From contig JBOZIK010000001.1 in assembly GCA_051453625.1 (NCBI GenBank), positions 49,137,645-49,201,644 of the forward strand: a stretch of 64,000 nucleotides of DNA, read 5' to 3'. Below the pieces are notes generated by a model. The model made no database searches. It worked only from the letters and a program-made list of their open reading frames with translations, and had not been told where the DNA came from. Below are positions 13,050-24,839 of the stretch, piece after piece. Positions within the stretch are counted from its first letter, which is position 1, and each line of letters begins with the position of its first letter. The position numbers and the translations under genes were made by a program. The stretch comes from Welwitschia mirabilis (taxonomy: Eukaryota > Gnetophyta > Gnetopsida > Welwitschiales).

Positions 13050-13331
13050 CTTAGGGCCAAACCCCTCAAGAAAACCCTAAAAAACTGATCAAAACTGTAA
13101 GACTAAAGGACTCTTGAAACTTATTTGATAATAGCCTGTCCTGTGTCTGAAAACACCCCTCTGCTCTATGACCAGGGACCAAAACCATCCCCACCAAACC
13201 ACGATCCTCCAAGACCTGCACCCTCCTGCTCTCCAGATCTGCCAAACCTCTTAGAGCTCAAAACCCTAACAGAGCTCGTCTCAATCAAAAATTCAGTTTT
13301 TATTTTATTCAAAATTAGTAATATTATGTGA
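13050..13331 (-). mobile_element. LINE 1 5' leader
   Basis: GC-richer than its surroundings and directly upstream of the ORF1 start on the minus strand. It probably holds the internal promoter of the element, but no specific promoter motif could be identified. The plus-strand open frame 13125-13331 is taken as chance. Confidence 0.45.
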
Positions 13332-13599
13332 CTTATCTTTAATAGTTTATATTCAATGATGGAAGTTGATTGTCTTTAGGTGCTTTTAATATTACAATTG
13401 CATTTATGAGCTTATAAACACTACATTACTTTATTAAGCCTTTTAGATGAACATGTTCCAACTCTTATTATATTTTTATGCATATCTTTTTCATTTTTTT
13501 ATGCTATGCATTCATGAGTAAAAATTAGATTCATTCTAATAAAGACTTGTATAGTTTTAAGCCCTCTTTACCTTGAATGTCATATCTACCTTTGGTTTC

Positions 13600-14800
13600 A
13601 TTTTCACTTGAATTTGATACACTTGATGAAGCCTCAAATATATTTTCTTCTATTAATGTTCATACTTTTCATTCTCAACCTATTCTTAGTTAGCTCTTTT
13701 AAGGTCATCAAACTAACTCTCCTATTTCTTTTATCCATGATACTTAAATTTCCATTAAAAACTTCAAGCATTTTCTTACTTTTTATGATCTAGATCATGA
13801 GGATTCTTATGATATTCTTGAAGAATTTGACTTAGTTTATAAAATAACCCTTTAATCTCATTTTAATAAAGCCAAATTAGCAATTCTTCTTATTCTTTTA
13901 AAAGATAGATCTAGACATTGACTTAGGCTTGATAATCATAATGAAGATATTTTAAATCTTAGCAAATTTTAAAAAGATTTCTTTAAGAAATTTCTTCTTA
14001 TTACTATGTTAATTAAATGAGAAACCTTATTAGTATGTTTAAGCAATCTTTCACTACATCTTATTTTGAAACTTTTAAGTATTTTAGTGCTCTTATAATT
14101 AAAAATCCCAATCATTGTTTTGAAGTTTTAATACTAGTTTAATTTTTTCTAGAAGGTCTTAGTAAAGAAACTAAAAATTTAGTAGAAATATTAACTACTA
14201 GAGATTTATTAAATTCTACTCCTAATAAAGATTGAAAAGAATTAGAAGATTTAGTAGAAGTTACTTAAAGGTCGGAAAATGTTGATAGTGATTATGTTAG
14301 AGGTCAGTTAACCTTGAATGATCTTTTTAGTAAAAATAAATCTAATGAAATCTAGAAATTCTATCCACTCAACTTGGACATCTTAAACGAGAATAAGAAT
14401 AGCTTAAGAAAATTCCAATCTAACCTTCTTTAAATTCATCTTTTTATGAGTTGTGTCAAGTAAAGGATCATTTCATTAAAGTTTGTAAAAACTTTAAGAA
14501 ATATTAAAGTGATTAAATCATAATCATCTTTTTGAAAACTTATGCATTTAATCAAAATTATCATGCTCCCATGTGATTTACCATGCAATTCAATAATTAT
14601 TCCAACTCTGAATAAAATAATTTTTAGTAGGATTCCTTTCATTCTTACAACAATCAATCTCAATGACAATCTTGATCTTTATCTCTTTCTCAGGTACATA
14701 GGGCACTATGAGGTAAATGAGCAGCTTATAGTGATGCAGTCACCCCTAGACCCATCACTTGAGAAGGACGCTATATGGGATGGAACAGGTTATTGAGAGG
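13600..14800 (+). pseudogene. Ty3/gypsy gag remnant (element E2)
   Basis: A decayed gag region. Three-frame reading around 13600-14440 gives stretches resembling plant gypsy gag. A degenerate zinc knuckle follows at about 14448-14490 (ELCQVKDHFIKVCKNF), with the first knuckle Cys replaced by Tyr (TAT for TGT). Its sequence differs from the knuckle of E1/E3, so E2 is another family. The upstream 270 bases (13332-13600) are AT-rich with no LTR seen, so the 5' end of E2 seems truncated against the LINE. Confidence 0.6.
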
Positions 14801-15349
14801 ACTTGTAAATATAGATAGACTCCACAAGAAAAATAAGTTAGAAGAAATAATGAAGTTGTTATTTAATCAAATGGATCAAATGTAATAAACTATTCATTTC
14901 ATATTCTAATTAAAAAATAAAAAAGAGTCATCCTAGCCTACCTTCTCAATATACTCCCAAATTAAAATCAACTAATGTAATAGAAGAATGCACTAATACA
15001 AATGCCATTAGATTAAAGACTGAAATAGTCATTTCAAAACCTAGTTCTAAAGTTAAAAACAATGTAAATATAGATGAAAAAGTTAAAAATATTGAATCTA
15101 TTTCTGTGGAAAATTTTCAAAGGAGAAAATGAGAAGATTATATTCCTTTGTCTAATCGTCTTTAAGTTAATAAAGGCTCTAATAACTATGATGATATTCA
15201 TAAGGTTTTTAAATATGTTAATATTAATCTTTTTCTTCTTAAGATAATTAAGCAAATTCCTTTAAAGACTTACAAACTCATAAATAAAAAATTCAACTTT
15301 CTAAAGAAACAATTAATATTTTATATTTAGTACTTATATTTTGTAATAA

Positions 15350-15780
15350 AAAATCCCTATGAAATATGGTTATCATAGACTTCCCACTATTTCTATTTCT
15401 ATTAATGACCATATTATTAATAAAGCCTTAGTAGATTTAAGAGGTAGAGTCAACCTTATACTAGAATCTATTTTTCATACCTTAGGATTTAACCATATTG
15501 ATCGCACTGATGTAATTCTTTCCATGGCTGATGGAACCTTAGTTAAACCCTTAAAATCTTAAAATATAATTCAAATTTATAAAGTAATTTATCCTATTTA
15601 TTTCATTATTCTTAAGTTTCCATGAATTCCACTGGTTACCCTGTTATTCTTGGTAGATCTTGGATTGCGATAGTAGATGAAAAAATTAATTGTAGATCTA
15701 ATGCATAGAAAATTATCTTTGACAAACTTTTCATTACCATTAATGTATTTTATAATTGAAAGAAAAAGTCTATTAAATTG
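15350..15780 (+). pseudogene. Aspartic protease remnant (E2)
   Basis: The open stretch 15359-15562 contains ALVDLRGRVNLI, aligning with the D-x-G-A-S-V-N-L core of Tat/Athila proteases; the active-site Gly-Ala-Ser is altered while the Asp remains. It continues in other frames with a PVILGRSW-like motif near 15640-15665, the LGR hallmark. It lies between the gag knuckle and the RT as expected. The protein is broken and inactive. Confidence 0.7.
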
Positions 15781-16129
15781 AATAAACATTTATCTTTGCC
15801 TAAAATTCAATGTATAAGTGATGATTTATTTTTAATTCTGAATGATATGCTTTATTTGGATGCTAAGTATGAATTGCTTTTTACATCTTATTTAGATTTA
15901 AATAAAATTGATATTCCTCTTGAATGTGTTAATTTTTAAGATTTTAATTATATTTTTAGAGAAATTAAAATGAATGTTTCTTTGAATGATATTTTTATAG
16001 CTAATAGTATTGCTAATGATGATTTAAAATGTTTACCTATCCATCTACGGTACATCTTTCTAGGTAGTAATCAATCTAAAACTATTATCATTAATTCTAA
16101 TCTTACTCCTTTTTAAGGAAAAAAAGCTT

Positions 16130-17540
16130 AATAATTTATTACTTGAACATTATCTAGTTTTTGTTTGATCTTATCATTATTTGATTGGTATTCATCCTTC
16201 TATTTGTTCGCATCATATTTACTTAGAATCTGATATCAAGCTTATTCACCAATCTTAGCATAGGATAAATCCAAAGTTTAGGAATATTATTAAAAAAGAA
16301 ATCATAAAACTTTGAGAAGCTAATATTTTTTATCTCATTATAGATAGTAAATGGGTGAGTCCTTTATAAGTTGTCCCAAAGAAAAATGGTAAATGACAAA
16401 CTTGTATTGATTTCATGCTCCTAATAATCATACTAAGAAAGATCATTTTTCTATTTCTTTCATTGATCTAATTCTTAGTAAACTTTTTAGCAATCATGAT
16501 TATTGCTTTTTTGATGAATATAATGGTTATAATAAAATTCCTATAGCTCCAAAAGATTAATAAAAAACTACTTTTACTTATTCCTTTGGAAATTTTGCAT
16601 ATCATCGCATGCCTTTTGGCTTATGTAATGTTCTTTTCGCTTTCAAATATTGCTAGTCTTTTTGGTAAATTTATATATATATTTTTAAAATATTTATGAA
16701 TAATGTTTCTCTTTATGGTGAATCTTTTCATCAAACATTGTATCATTTAAAGTTACTCTTACATCATTTTAATGATCATAATCTTAAACTTACTTGATCA
16801 AAAAGTTATTTTATGGTTACTAAAGGAATTATTCTTAGCCATATTACTTCTAATGAAGAAATAGAAGTAGATACTACTAATATTAATGTCATTCATTCTT
16901 TTTCTACTCCTACTTATGTTAAAGATATAAGATCTTTCTTAGGACATGCTAGTTTCTATTGTCGTTTCATTCCATCCTTTAGTTCTCTTAGTAAAAACTT
17001 GACTGAATTGCTTTTAAGAGATGAATCTTTTTCTTGGATACTGAAGTGTGAAGTTACATTTTAAAAACTTAAATATATTTTATCATCTTCATGTATGCTT
17101 CAGTCTCCTAATTGGCATTGTTCTTTTAAAGTTATGACTCACGTAAGTAATTTTATAGTAAATGCAGTCTTAGATTAAATCTTAAGCATAAAACCTTTAT
17201 CATTTTCTATGCTAGTAACACCTTGTGTGATTCACAACTTAATTATTCTATTACCAAAAAGGAAGTGTTAGCTATTATCTTTACACTTGAAAAATTTTGC
17301 CACTATCTTATTGGTTATCTTATAATTATCTTTACTAATCATGCTTCTTTAAAGTACATTCTAAATAAGCCCTAAATTAAACTTTGTCTTATGTGTTAAG
17401 CTTTACTTATGTAAGTATTTCATATTATAATTAAATATAGATCAAAAAAGGAAAATTTAGTTATCGATGATTTATCTTACTTTTCCTTACCTATTGATTC
17501 ATTGAAATTAATGAAAATTTTCCTCATGAAGATTAATTTG
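16130..17540 (+). pseudogene. Reverse transcriptase and RNase H remnant (E2)
   Basis: This stretch shows, through several frames, the Ty3/gypsy RT order: WVSPL-x-VVPKKNGK near 16350-16390, then CIDF, then TFTYSFGNFAYHRMPFGLCN near 16570-16630. The catalytic box follows at 16693-16704 and reads FMNN where YMDD is expected, so both catalytic Asp residues are Asn. At 16813-17064 is the region after the RT core, with SFLGHASFYCRFIPSFS, the standard link to RNase H. RNase H-like text continues to about 17520 (for example LNYSITKKEVLAI near 17240-17280). In-frame stops are mostly TAA, TAG or TGA at Gln, Arg or Trp positions. Confidence 0.85.
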
Positions 17541-17542
17541 CT

Positions 17543-18760
17543 ATGAATATTTGCCTTCGTATGTCAATATTGCAAATTTTAGATCTTGTGGTAAACTTCC
17601 TCATAACTTATTTTATTATGATCAAAAGACAATTCTATCTCAACAACATAAATTTCTGTGGGAGTCACCTCTTTTATTTAGATATTGCTGATCTAGTCTT
17701 TCAAAGGTGTATACCTAAGAATGAAATGATTAGTATATTAGAATTTTATCATAATGGTATTTGTGATGGTCATTTAGTGGAAAAAACTACATCTAAAGTC
17801 TTAAATGCTAAATTCTCTTAACCTACTTTTTTTTAAAGATACTAGTAAATTTTATAAATCATGTGATGAATGCCAAAGAATAGGTAGCATTAGTAGGAGA
17901 AATAAAATGCCTTTTAAACCTATCATTATTTGTAACCTTTTAATGTTTGGGGTATTTATTTTATTGGACCATGTTGACCCTCCTTTGATAGTGCATATAT
18001 TCTTATTTGTGTGAATTATATTACTAAATGGATAGAAGCTAAGGCATGTAAAGATAATGATGCTAATACTATTATTAGATTTCTTAAAAATTATGTTATT
18101 TCCCATTTTGATTAAGTAATCATTAATGATAAAGGATCCTATTTTTGTAATAAAAGTTTTAGAAACCCTATGCTTAAATATAGTATTACCTATAAAGTAG
18201 CTACTACATATCATCCACAACCCAATGATTAATATAAACTAACCAACCATGAGCTTATTAGAATTCTTTAAAAGAATGTTAGTGCTAATAAAAAGATTAG
18301 TTATTAAAATTATCTAATGCATTATGGTCTTATCATATAACTTTTAAAACTCCCATTAGAATGGCTCCTTTCAAGCTTATTTATGGTAAATAATGTTGTC
18401 TACCTGTTGAGATAGAACATCAAGCTTTTAATGCTATGCATAAACTTAATCTTGATTAGATCAATGAAATAAATTAGATGAAATAATATTAAGTGCCTAT
18501 GATAATCAAGTTCTTGCTGAAAACTAAATGAGATATTATCATAATCAGATCATTATTAGGAGAAATTTTTATGTAAGTACTAAAGTTTTACTTTTGAATT
18601 CTTCTTTTCATTTATTTCCTAGAAAGTAAAGTCTAAATGGGAAGACCCCTTTATTATTATTCATGTTTTTTTTTTCTTTTAGGACTATTAACATTCAAGA
18701 TCCTAAAACTACTCATGTTCAATTAAATGTAAATATGTGTTATAGTATATATTTATGCAA
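17543..18760 (+). pseudogene. Integrase remnant (E2), Tat/Athila type
   Basis: Integrase inserts the DNA copy into the genome. The open piece 17543-17821 carries the N-terminal HHCC zinc region (FYHNGICDGH), followed after a frameshift by KSCDECQRIG near 17850-17885. The core then shows WGIYFIG-like sequence (catalytic Asp changed to Tyr), YITKWIEAKA and INDKGSYFC, which retains the second Asp. Near 18340-18440 is TPIRMAPFKLIYGK followed by CCLPVEIEHQAF. The LPVE-x-EH motif is typical of the Tat/Athila clade. A last recognisable stretch (KSKWEDPFII) lies near 18628-18655. No LTR is attached; the element ends where minus-strand LTR C and its leader begin. Confidence 0.87.
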
Positions 18761-18848
18761 TCCTTTATGTACTTTGTCAAATCTTATCAATAACAAATAT
18801 CCATCTTGCAAAACATAATATACTAATATAAACAGAAGTGGAGCCAAA
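18760..18848 (-). mobile_element. Leader sequence of a truncated minus-strand element
   Basis: Sequence just left of LTR C resembles sequence just left of LTR B (about 32430-32526), including a run ending tataaac/tataaat before the LTR edge. It is therefore the region that follows a 5' LTR on the minus strand, cut off abruptly against E2. Confidence 0.5.
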
Positions 18849-19745
18849 TGTTATAATTCATTAAAAGCACTAAGATCAAAGCTAGAAAAATGATTTCATA
18901 TGAAGTATTTTTAGGTTTTTCTTTTATGGTTCTAAGTGAAAATCACAATGTAAGAAAATAAATACACTAATGTAATGCAAATGCAAACTACTCTAAATGC
19001 AATATCTATCTGCCTATCAAATCACTATCACCAACATTAACCTTGCATAACCTAGATCAATCAAAGAAACTGTTACTAACCCTAACCAACCTAGGCTATT
19101 AAGTACATCGAATAGAATATGAAAAAGATGCAATCATTAAGCTAGTAAATATAAAATACAATGTAATACAAGATTCCAAACTAACGATTTCAATCTTAAC
19201 AAAGGTTGGCCTTCATTATATATATTGATTATGAATCTATCACAAAATTAGAACCAACATAAGCCATAAGGGATATGCACATGAATAAATAAATCTAAAA
19301 TAATATTTTCATTAAAAGTCGAACCAAGATACTGCTACAAGTAACAACACCTCAATGAGAAATACATAATTCAATACCAAGGAAGACTCCTCTTTGCAAC
19401 TAATGGATGGACTTTCTACCTCTCGATCTCCTATTACAAGAATTTTTAATGCTAAATAAGATCATCAAATTCAAAGGGAAAAGGTAGTATTTACTTATAA
19501 CAACACACTTAAAAATAGCAAATATAACAGATGTAATCAAAATCCTAATGGTGCATAAAAGGCACATGATACATTATGCAAGTTTGATGAAGTTTGGTAC
19601 ATTGACTAAAATTATGTATTATTCTTATGGTTATCTAGATGATGGTGGGGTTGATGCCACATTAAAAGAGTTCTATATTTATCCTTCATATTTGTCCAAT
19701 CAGCATCCTAGTTAGTGTGCAAGTGGTATCATTTAGGAAATCTTT
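18849..19745 (-). repeat. LTR C, truncated LTR of the E1/E3 family
   Basis: Its left edge is TGTTATAATTC, matching the left edge of LTR B (32527). Homology to LTRs A and B runs through the segments with accaacataa-x-cataagg, the cacctcaatg-x-ga block, and the attatctagatgat-like palindrome. The U3 end is missing, and it abuts LTR A. Divergence from A and B is high, so this is an old copy. Direction is inferred from LTR B and from the minus-strand TATA box of A. Confidence 0.65.
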
Positions 19746-19754
19746 TGAACGATG

Positions 19755-20817
19755 AAGAAAAATGCAAAAACAAAATGCAAGATAAAGAAGAATGCAATAT
19801 TTATAGATGAAATGCAAATGAAATAACTCTGTGTAATGAATCTATTTGAGTGCCAATATTTCTAGCCCTAAGATCAACCTATATAATTCAGATTAATTAG
19901 GAAGAACTATTACTTAATCTTAATTAATATAAGCTATAAAGTACATCAAACAGAATATAAATAAATGTAACTATTATAACTATGGAAATATAAGATAAAA
20001 TGAAATGAAAGTACTTAAATTAATAATATCAACCTTTGCCCTTATGATCTAGATCACTTATGAAACTATCATGAAATCATAACCAACATAAATTATAAGA
20101 GATATGCATATAATAAAATTAAAGCAAAATTTTATTAATCTTGACTTAAGCATCCACTTATAAAGTAGTAGCACCTCAATGGAGAATACACGATCAAACA
20201 CCAAAGAAGACTTCTTTGTGTAGCATAGGATTAACCTCTTTCTCTTTAATCTACTATCACAAGACTTTCTAATATAAAAAGATGAATTTGGGAGTAAGAG
20301 AAAGAAGGGTATTTATAGTTCTACATGGAAGATTTTGGAACAAGACCCTAAAAGTCAGAAATGAAACCCTAGTAGCTGACATGGGTTGCATGACCATATT
20401 ACAAAGATAATTCAATTTGTTATATAAAATAATTATCATCCTAACTATTATCTAGATGATTCTAGGAGATGATACCCTATAAAAAAAGATGACTCATTAG
20501 TTTCTAGACCTGACCCATGTCAGCATCTTTATTACCTCTAAATGTATGGTCATATAGTGATTGTTGTCTAGATCATTACATGGACAACATCCTCCTAAGT
20601 TCTTTAGTTAAGGGAAATTAGCCTCCTGGTTAGACTCTTCCTTAGAATGATAAGTATTAGAATTTGTCTAAAATAATCTAAATATGTTAAGGATTGCATA
20701 TTTTATGATCATCCTATTGGTCTTCATAATCTTTAAAAGTTTACTTAAATCTCTCTAAATGTCCTACAAAATTACTTAAAATACCCCATAAAATACAAAT
20801 AATTTAGTATCGCAGCA
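19755..20817 (-). repeat. LTR A, 3' LTR of the minus-strand E3 element
   Basis: Matches LTR B (32527-33671) along almost its whole length. About 95 bases at its left (U5) end are missing relative to B. The right edge at 20817 reads, on the minus strand, TGCTGCGATAC, like the TGTTACGATGC start of the E1 LTR. A minus-strand TATA box lies at 20310-20317, and a TCATC/GATGA palindrome at 20447-20460. The purine-rich stretch on its right (minus strand aagcggaaggcta) is the matching polypurine tract. Confidence 0.75.
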
Positions 20818-22809
20818 TAGCCTTCCGCTTAGGCTTGTTAGTCCCTAACAAAGAGAGTGAACAACTATAAATTGTGAACCAAATTGACTAAGATAAATAG
20901 TAACTAGGAAAGCATGAATTTAGTATAAAAAGATTATTATACAAGATTAAGTATTAAAAAACTAATGAACTAAACATATTACATTAACAGAGTATGTGAT
21001 TTTACTATCATCTTATATGTCCTCTGAATAATTATGGAGATGATAGGCTTCAAAAATTAGGTAGAAAATCAAATGTATGTACTCATGATCATTAGAGAAT
21101 AAGATTAGAATAGTTATAAAGTATATTAGCTCCCCATTTAAAATGTTTAACACATTGAAAAAAATAGAAATTAAATGTCACACACAAAAAGTTATCATAA
21201 GATATAATTATGATAACTCAAAAAAATGATGTATATGAATAATCGAAATAGTGATGACTTAAAATGATGTATATAAATCAATCAGTAAGTTTTAAGTACA
21301 ATCTACAAGGGAAAATACATAAAAAATAATTATAACATTACTTCCCTTCTTTATGGTCTCTTGAATCTTTTGGACTGCACCTACACGAAGATTCTGCAAC
21401 TATTTTACTATCGCCTCCTAAGCAAAACCCATAATGCATATCTCACTGAAATCATAACCAAGTCAATACATTATATACATGTATCATCAAAGCTCAAAAT
21501 AACTCTTATAATTAAAATTTTTGCTCAAAAATATCACACAAATATGTCCTATCCCTTACAACTGAATTAATGCATCCCATAGTATGATAATAAAAGAAGA
21601 AATTATTGTCATTCTACTTATCATCTGGATGACAAACATAGGACAATGATCAAAAAAGAAAGATATGGCAAATTACTAAAATCCAGATAGAATCAGATAG
21701 TAAATGATAGTAATAGTGAGGTCTCACAAAGTCATTATGAAGTCCAAAAGATGGGTAAAAGCTAAGAATCATTATCAAAAAAATCATAATAAAGTGAAAA
21801 GCACTTAAAGTAAAAGGTAAGGATATCAAAATAGGACAATGATAATTCACAAAATAGAGAGAAGTAATGCTAAGAAAAATACTTAATGTTCCTGAACTAA
21901 AAATCATTTAAGAGTAGTAAGTGAATGTGTTGAAACTCAAAATGATGGAAAAAGATATCATCATAAATGAAAAGAACATCATTTATAAAAGTTCTAAAAA
22001 AAAGAACAATCCCTATGAATAAAGGCTATGAGTGAAAACATAAAGACAATAAGAAAACAACTAGGAAAATAAAAACTGAACATGGACAACCAGGAACATG
22101 AATAATATTGTTTACTTACCCAAAATTCTAACTTAGCAAAGCTCCATAATAAAAATCATAAAATAATTTAATTAATAATGCATAACACAATGTAGAAACT
22201 TTATTAAGTACTATTTGAAAAGGCAGTGATTATAATGATACCAACTATGTCGAGTGTTTTGACTTAATGAATGATAATATTAAAAGCTGTTAAAAAATAG
22301 GCTCATCTACTTCCATCTCAAAACACATTGGAATTCTAAAAATTGAAATGATCATGTGAGAGTACTATATGCATAATAAGTCTAAGAAACAAGTAATGCC
22401 TTTGATGACACCAGAGGCATCACTAATCCCATAGCATCTAAGTGATAATTATTTCCATGAAGAGAGGAGTGTAGCTACTATCATAAAATTAAGGATTCAT
22501 GAAGTATGACCAACTGAATCCTTTTGAAGTTTCCATAGCTACCAATACTACCAAAAGTCCTTCTTAGAAAAATTTACCTTAGTTTGATAAGACATCATGA
22601 TAACCATATTTTTAGCTTAGATAAAAAAGATCTAATGAAATGAAAAATAGGGAAGGATATAATTAAACAATAAAATACTCATACCATTAAGAGAAAACAC
22701 AAGAAGTAAGGCATCTTCCTTTAAAATAAACTTAATAGATGTACAAATGTCTTAAGATTAAGTGAGTTTAATCTTATCACTTTGAAATGCCTAAGTAAAA
22801 GACTACTAA
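20818..22809 (-). mobile_element. 3' internal region of E3-family element
   Basis: AT-rich and non-coding. Begins on the right of LTR A with a polypurine-like tract (about 20818-20835). Homologous to E1 3100-4427 on the opposite strand, and to 24840-26100 on the same strand. Contains a perfect-looking TCATCTGGATGA palindrome at 21621-21632. Ends at a 100-N gap. Confidence 0.6.
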
Positions 22810-22909
22810 NNNNNNNNNNNNNNNNNNNNNNNNNNNNNNNNNNNNNNNNNNNNNNNNNNNNNNNNNNNNNNNNNNNNNNNNNNNNNNNNNNNNNNNNNNN
22901 NNNNNNNNN
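22810..22909. other. Assembly gap, 100 N
   Basis: Placeholder gap of unknown real size. It lies at the junction between the E3-family 3' region and the plus-strand insertion. Confidence 0.95.
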
Positions 22910-24512
22910 CTTGAGAACTGTGGAGGTACAGTTCTCATGCCATGTTTGCATGTGCAGGATCTAGCATGAGGATGACCTTTGGATGGGTGAGTTGTTGTTG
23001 TTTGAATGGAGTGTTATCTTTATACTTATTGCATATATTTATTTAAGGGACTTTAGATGTCCAATAGAATTGTATTATTTTAATGAATGTGATTTTTGTG
23101 CTCACATTCATGTTAAGGATGTGTTATAAATATATAAATATATTTTCAATGTATTGAAAAGATTAAAATCATTTCTTTAGGCAAATGTTATACGTCTATA
23201 TGATATTTTATGAAAATTATAATATCCTACTTTTAAGCTATATATTGGTTATTTAGGACTCATAAATCTAACGCGTATGATGTTAATACTATAAGATTAC
23301 TTTATTATAGTAAATATTTTTAAGTATTACCTTAATAAAATGGTGAAGTTATTTGATGTATAGTCAAGTTCAATAAAAGTATAAACTTATTCTGTTTATT
23401 AAATTTGTGAAATGTAGTATAGCTTCATTCTAATAAATGATATAAAGTGAAAAAGAGAGGTTATAGAATTGTAACGATGGCCTTTCTCTTTATTATTTAT
23501 CCTTTTACTATTACATCAAGAAGGCACCCATTAAATAAAAGAAACAACTCATTTCAAATTTAACTGCCATCATATTATAATGATTTTTAGCAATGTAGGA
23601 TTGATTCCTTTCAAGCCTACATGTATTCTTTTCCTCCCTTTTGTGTAGTCAAATTTCTCCCTAACCTCCATATTTCTCTCAGTTGCTTTTATTACATTTT
23701 TGCTTACATGCCTTCTTCATAAAATCTCAAATGCGGTTACCTTTTGTAATGTGATCTTGTTTGTACATTATATTCCTCTCTTTTATACCTTCTCATCTCA
23801 GTGTATTCCTTTCTCTGGTGCATTAGCTAGTCGGTCCTCCTCAAGAAACATATTCTTTTTCCTATTGAAATCAGAAAATGTCTTTTTCTTTGATAAAAGT
23901 TTAAAGGTTTCAAAAAATAACCTTTAAATAGTTTTTTTATAAAAATAAGCTTAATCTATACACTTTGGGATAAAACCTAAGTATTTCAAGTTAAAAACGT
24001 AGTCCATTTTATCATTTTCTAACATTTTGGTTTATTATTTTGAATTCTTATGTTTTTAAACATGGAAAAAAGGATTGAATGTAACTTCTGAAATGTCATT
24101 TTATGGATCTGAGCNNNNNNNNNNTTTATCATTTTCCAACGTTTTGGTTTCCTATTTCAAATTCTTATTTTCTTTAAAGATGTAAAAAAAGGATTGAATG
24201 TAACTTCTAAAACATTGTTTCATGGATCTGAGCTTAATCTGTATCCTTTAAGGTAAAAATGGGATGTTTTCAATTAAAAACACATTCTATTTTATCATTT
24301 GCAAATGTTTTAAGTCACTAGTGCCATTTAATGAATGAATAACATTTAATAGTCTAAATAACTTAAGTAATTTTATTTAATCATTAAATTAAATTATGAC
24401 TTATATGATTATAGAAGACTAAGATTAAGATTAAAATTAAGGTTTTATATTTTAAATACCAATGTGAGTTAGATTTGAATATTTTCAATGGTAAAATTTT
24501 TAGGTCCTTACA
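22910..24512 (+). mobile_element. Putative plus-strand LTR inserted between two E3 pieces
   Basis: AT-rich, non-coding. Its right end, taggtccttaca at 24501-24512, is the kind of LTR terminus (ending CA) that directly precedes a methionine-tRNA primer-binding site, which follows at 24517-24528. Calling it a 5' LTR on the plus strand is inference from that junction. The left end was not found and may lie in the gap at 22810-22909. No downstream gag or pol of this insertion is seen, so it would be a solo or truncated copy. Confidence 0.5.
23945..24310 (+). repeat. Tandem repeat, about 170-bp unit, broken by a 10-N gap
   Basis: Two to nearly three diverged units. The block with tttatcattttc-x-aacattttggttt, then ggattgaatgtaacttct, then atggatctgagc is seen once before and once after the 10 N at 24115-24124. 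The gagcttaatctgtatc segment in the second unit matches aagcttaatctatacac at 23947. The gap hides about 60 bases of a unit. Confidence 0.7.
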
Positions 24513-24516
24513 TTTT

Positions 24517-24785
24517 TGGTGTCAGAGCATTAAAGTTTGAAGTTTTCCAATTATAGAACTTTTAGAACTTCACATTTGGTATCAGAGCATCAAGTTTATG
24601 AGGATTTTTAACCATAGAATTTTAGGTCATTTCATTTTGGTATCAAAGCTAATAACTAGAAGGAGAATTAAATTTTTCAACTTTAGAAGTTTATGATGTC
24701 ACATTTGATATCAGGGCTAATAATTAAAAAGAAGATTTAAATTTTTCAACTGTAGAAATTTTAGACCTTTACATTTTGGTATTAG
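24517..24785 (+). repeat. Five tandem repeats, each with a tRNA-Met primer-binding-site-like core
   Basis: Cores lie at 24517-24528 (TGGTGTCAGAGC), 24577-24588 (TGGTATCAGAGC), 24638-24649 (TGGTATCAAAGC), 24706-24717 (TGATATCAGGGC) and 24777-24785 (TGGTATTAG, then diverging). Spacings are 60, 61, 68 and 71 bases. The second core is an exact 12-base complement of the 3' end of plant initiator methionine tRNA, the primer used by many plant LTR retrotransposons. Linker sequences between cores are also related (gaactttta or ttttcaactttag before each). A 10-N gap (24804-24813) follows. Confidence 0.75.
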
Positions 24786-24839
24786 TAAATTCTGTAACTT
24801 TAGNNNNNNNNNNTTTTTATATCATTTCAGTAAGTTAGG

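Noticed and set aside
24517-24785. CRISPR-like array
   Set aside because: Regularly spaced repeats, but short, diverged, with related linkers, in a plant genome; the cores match a tRNA primer-binding site.
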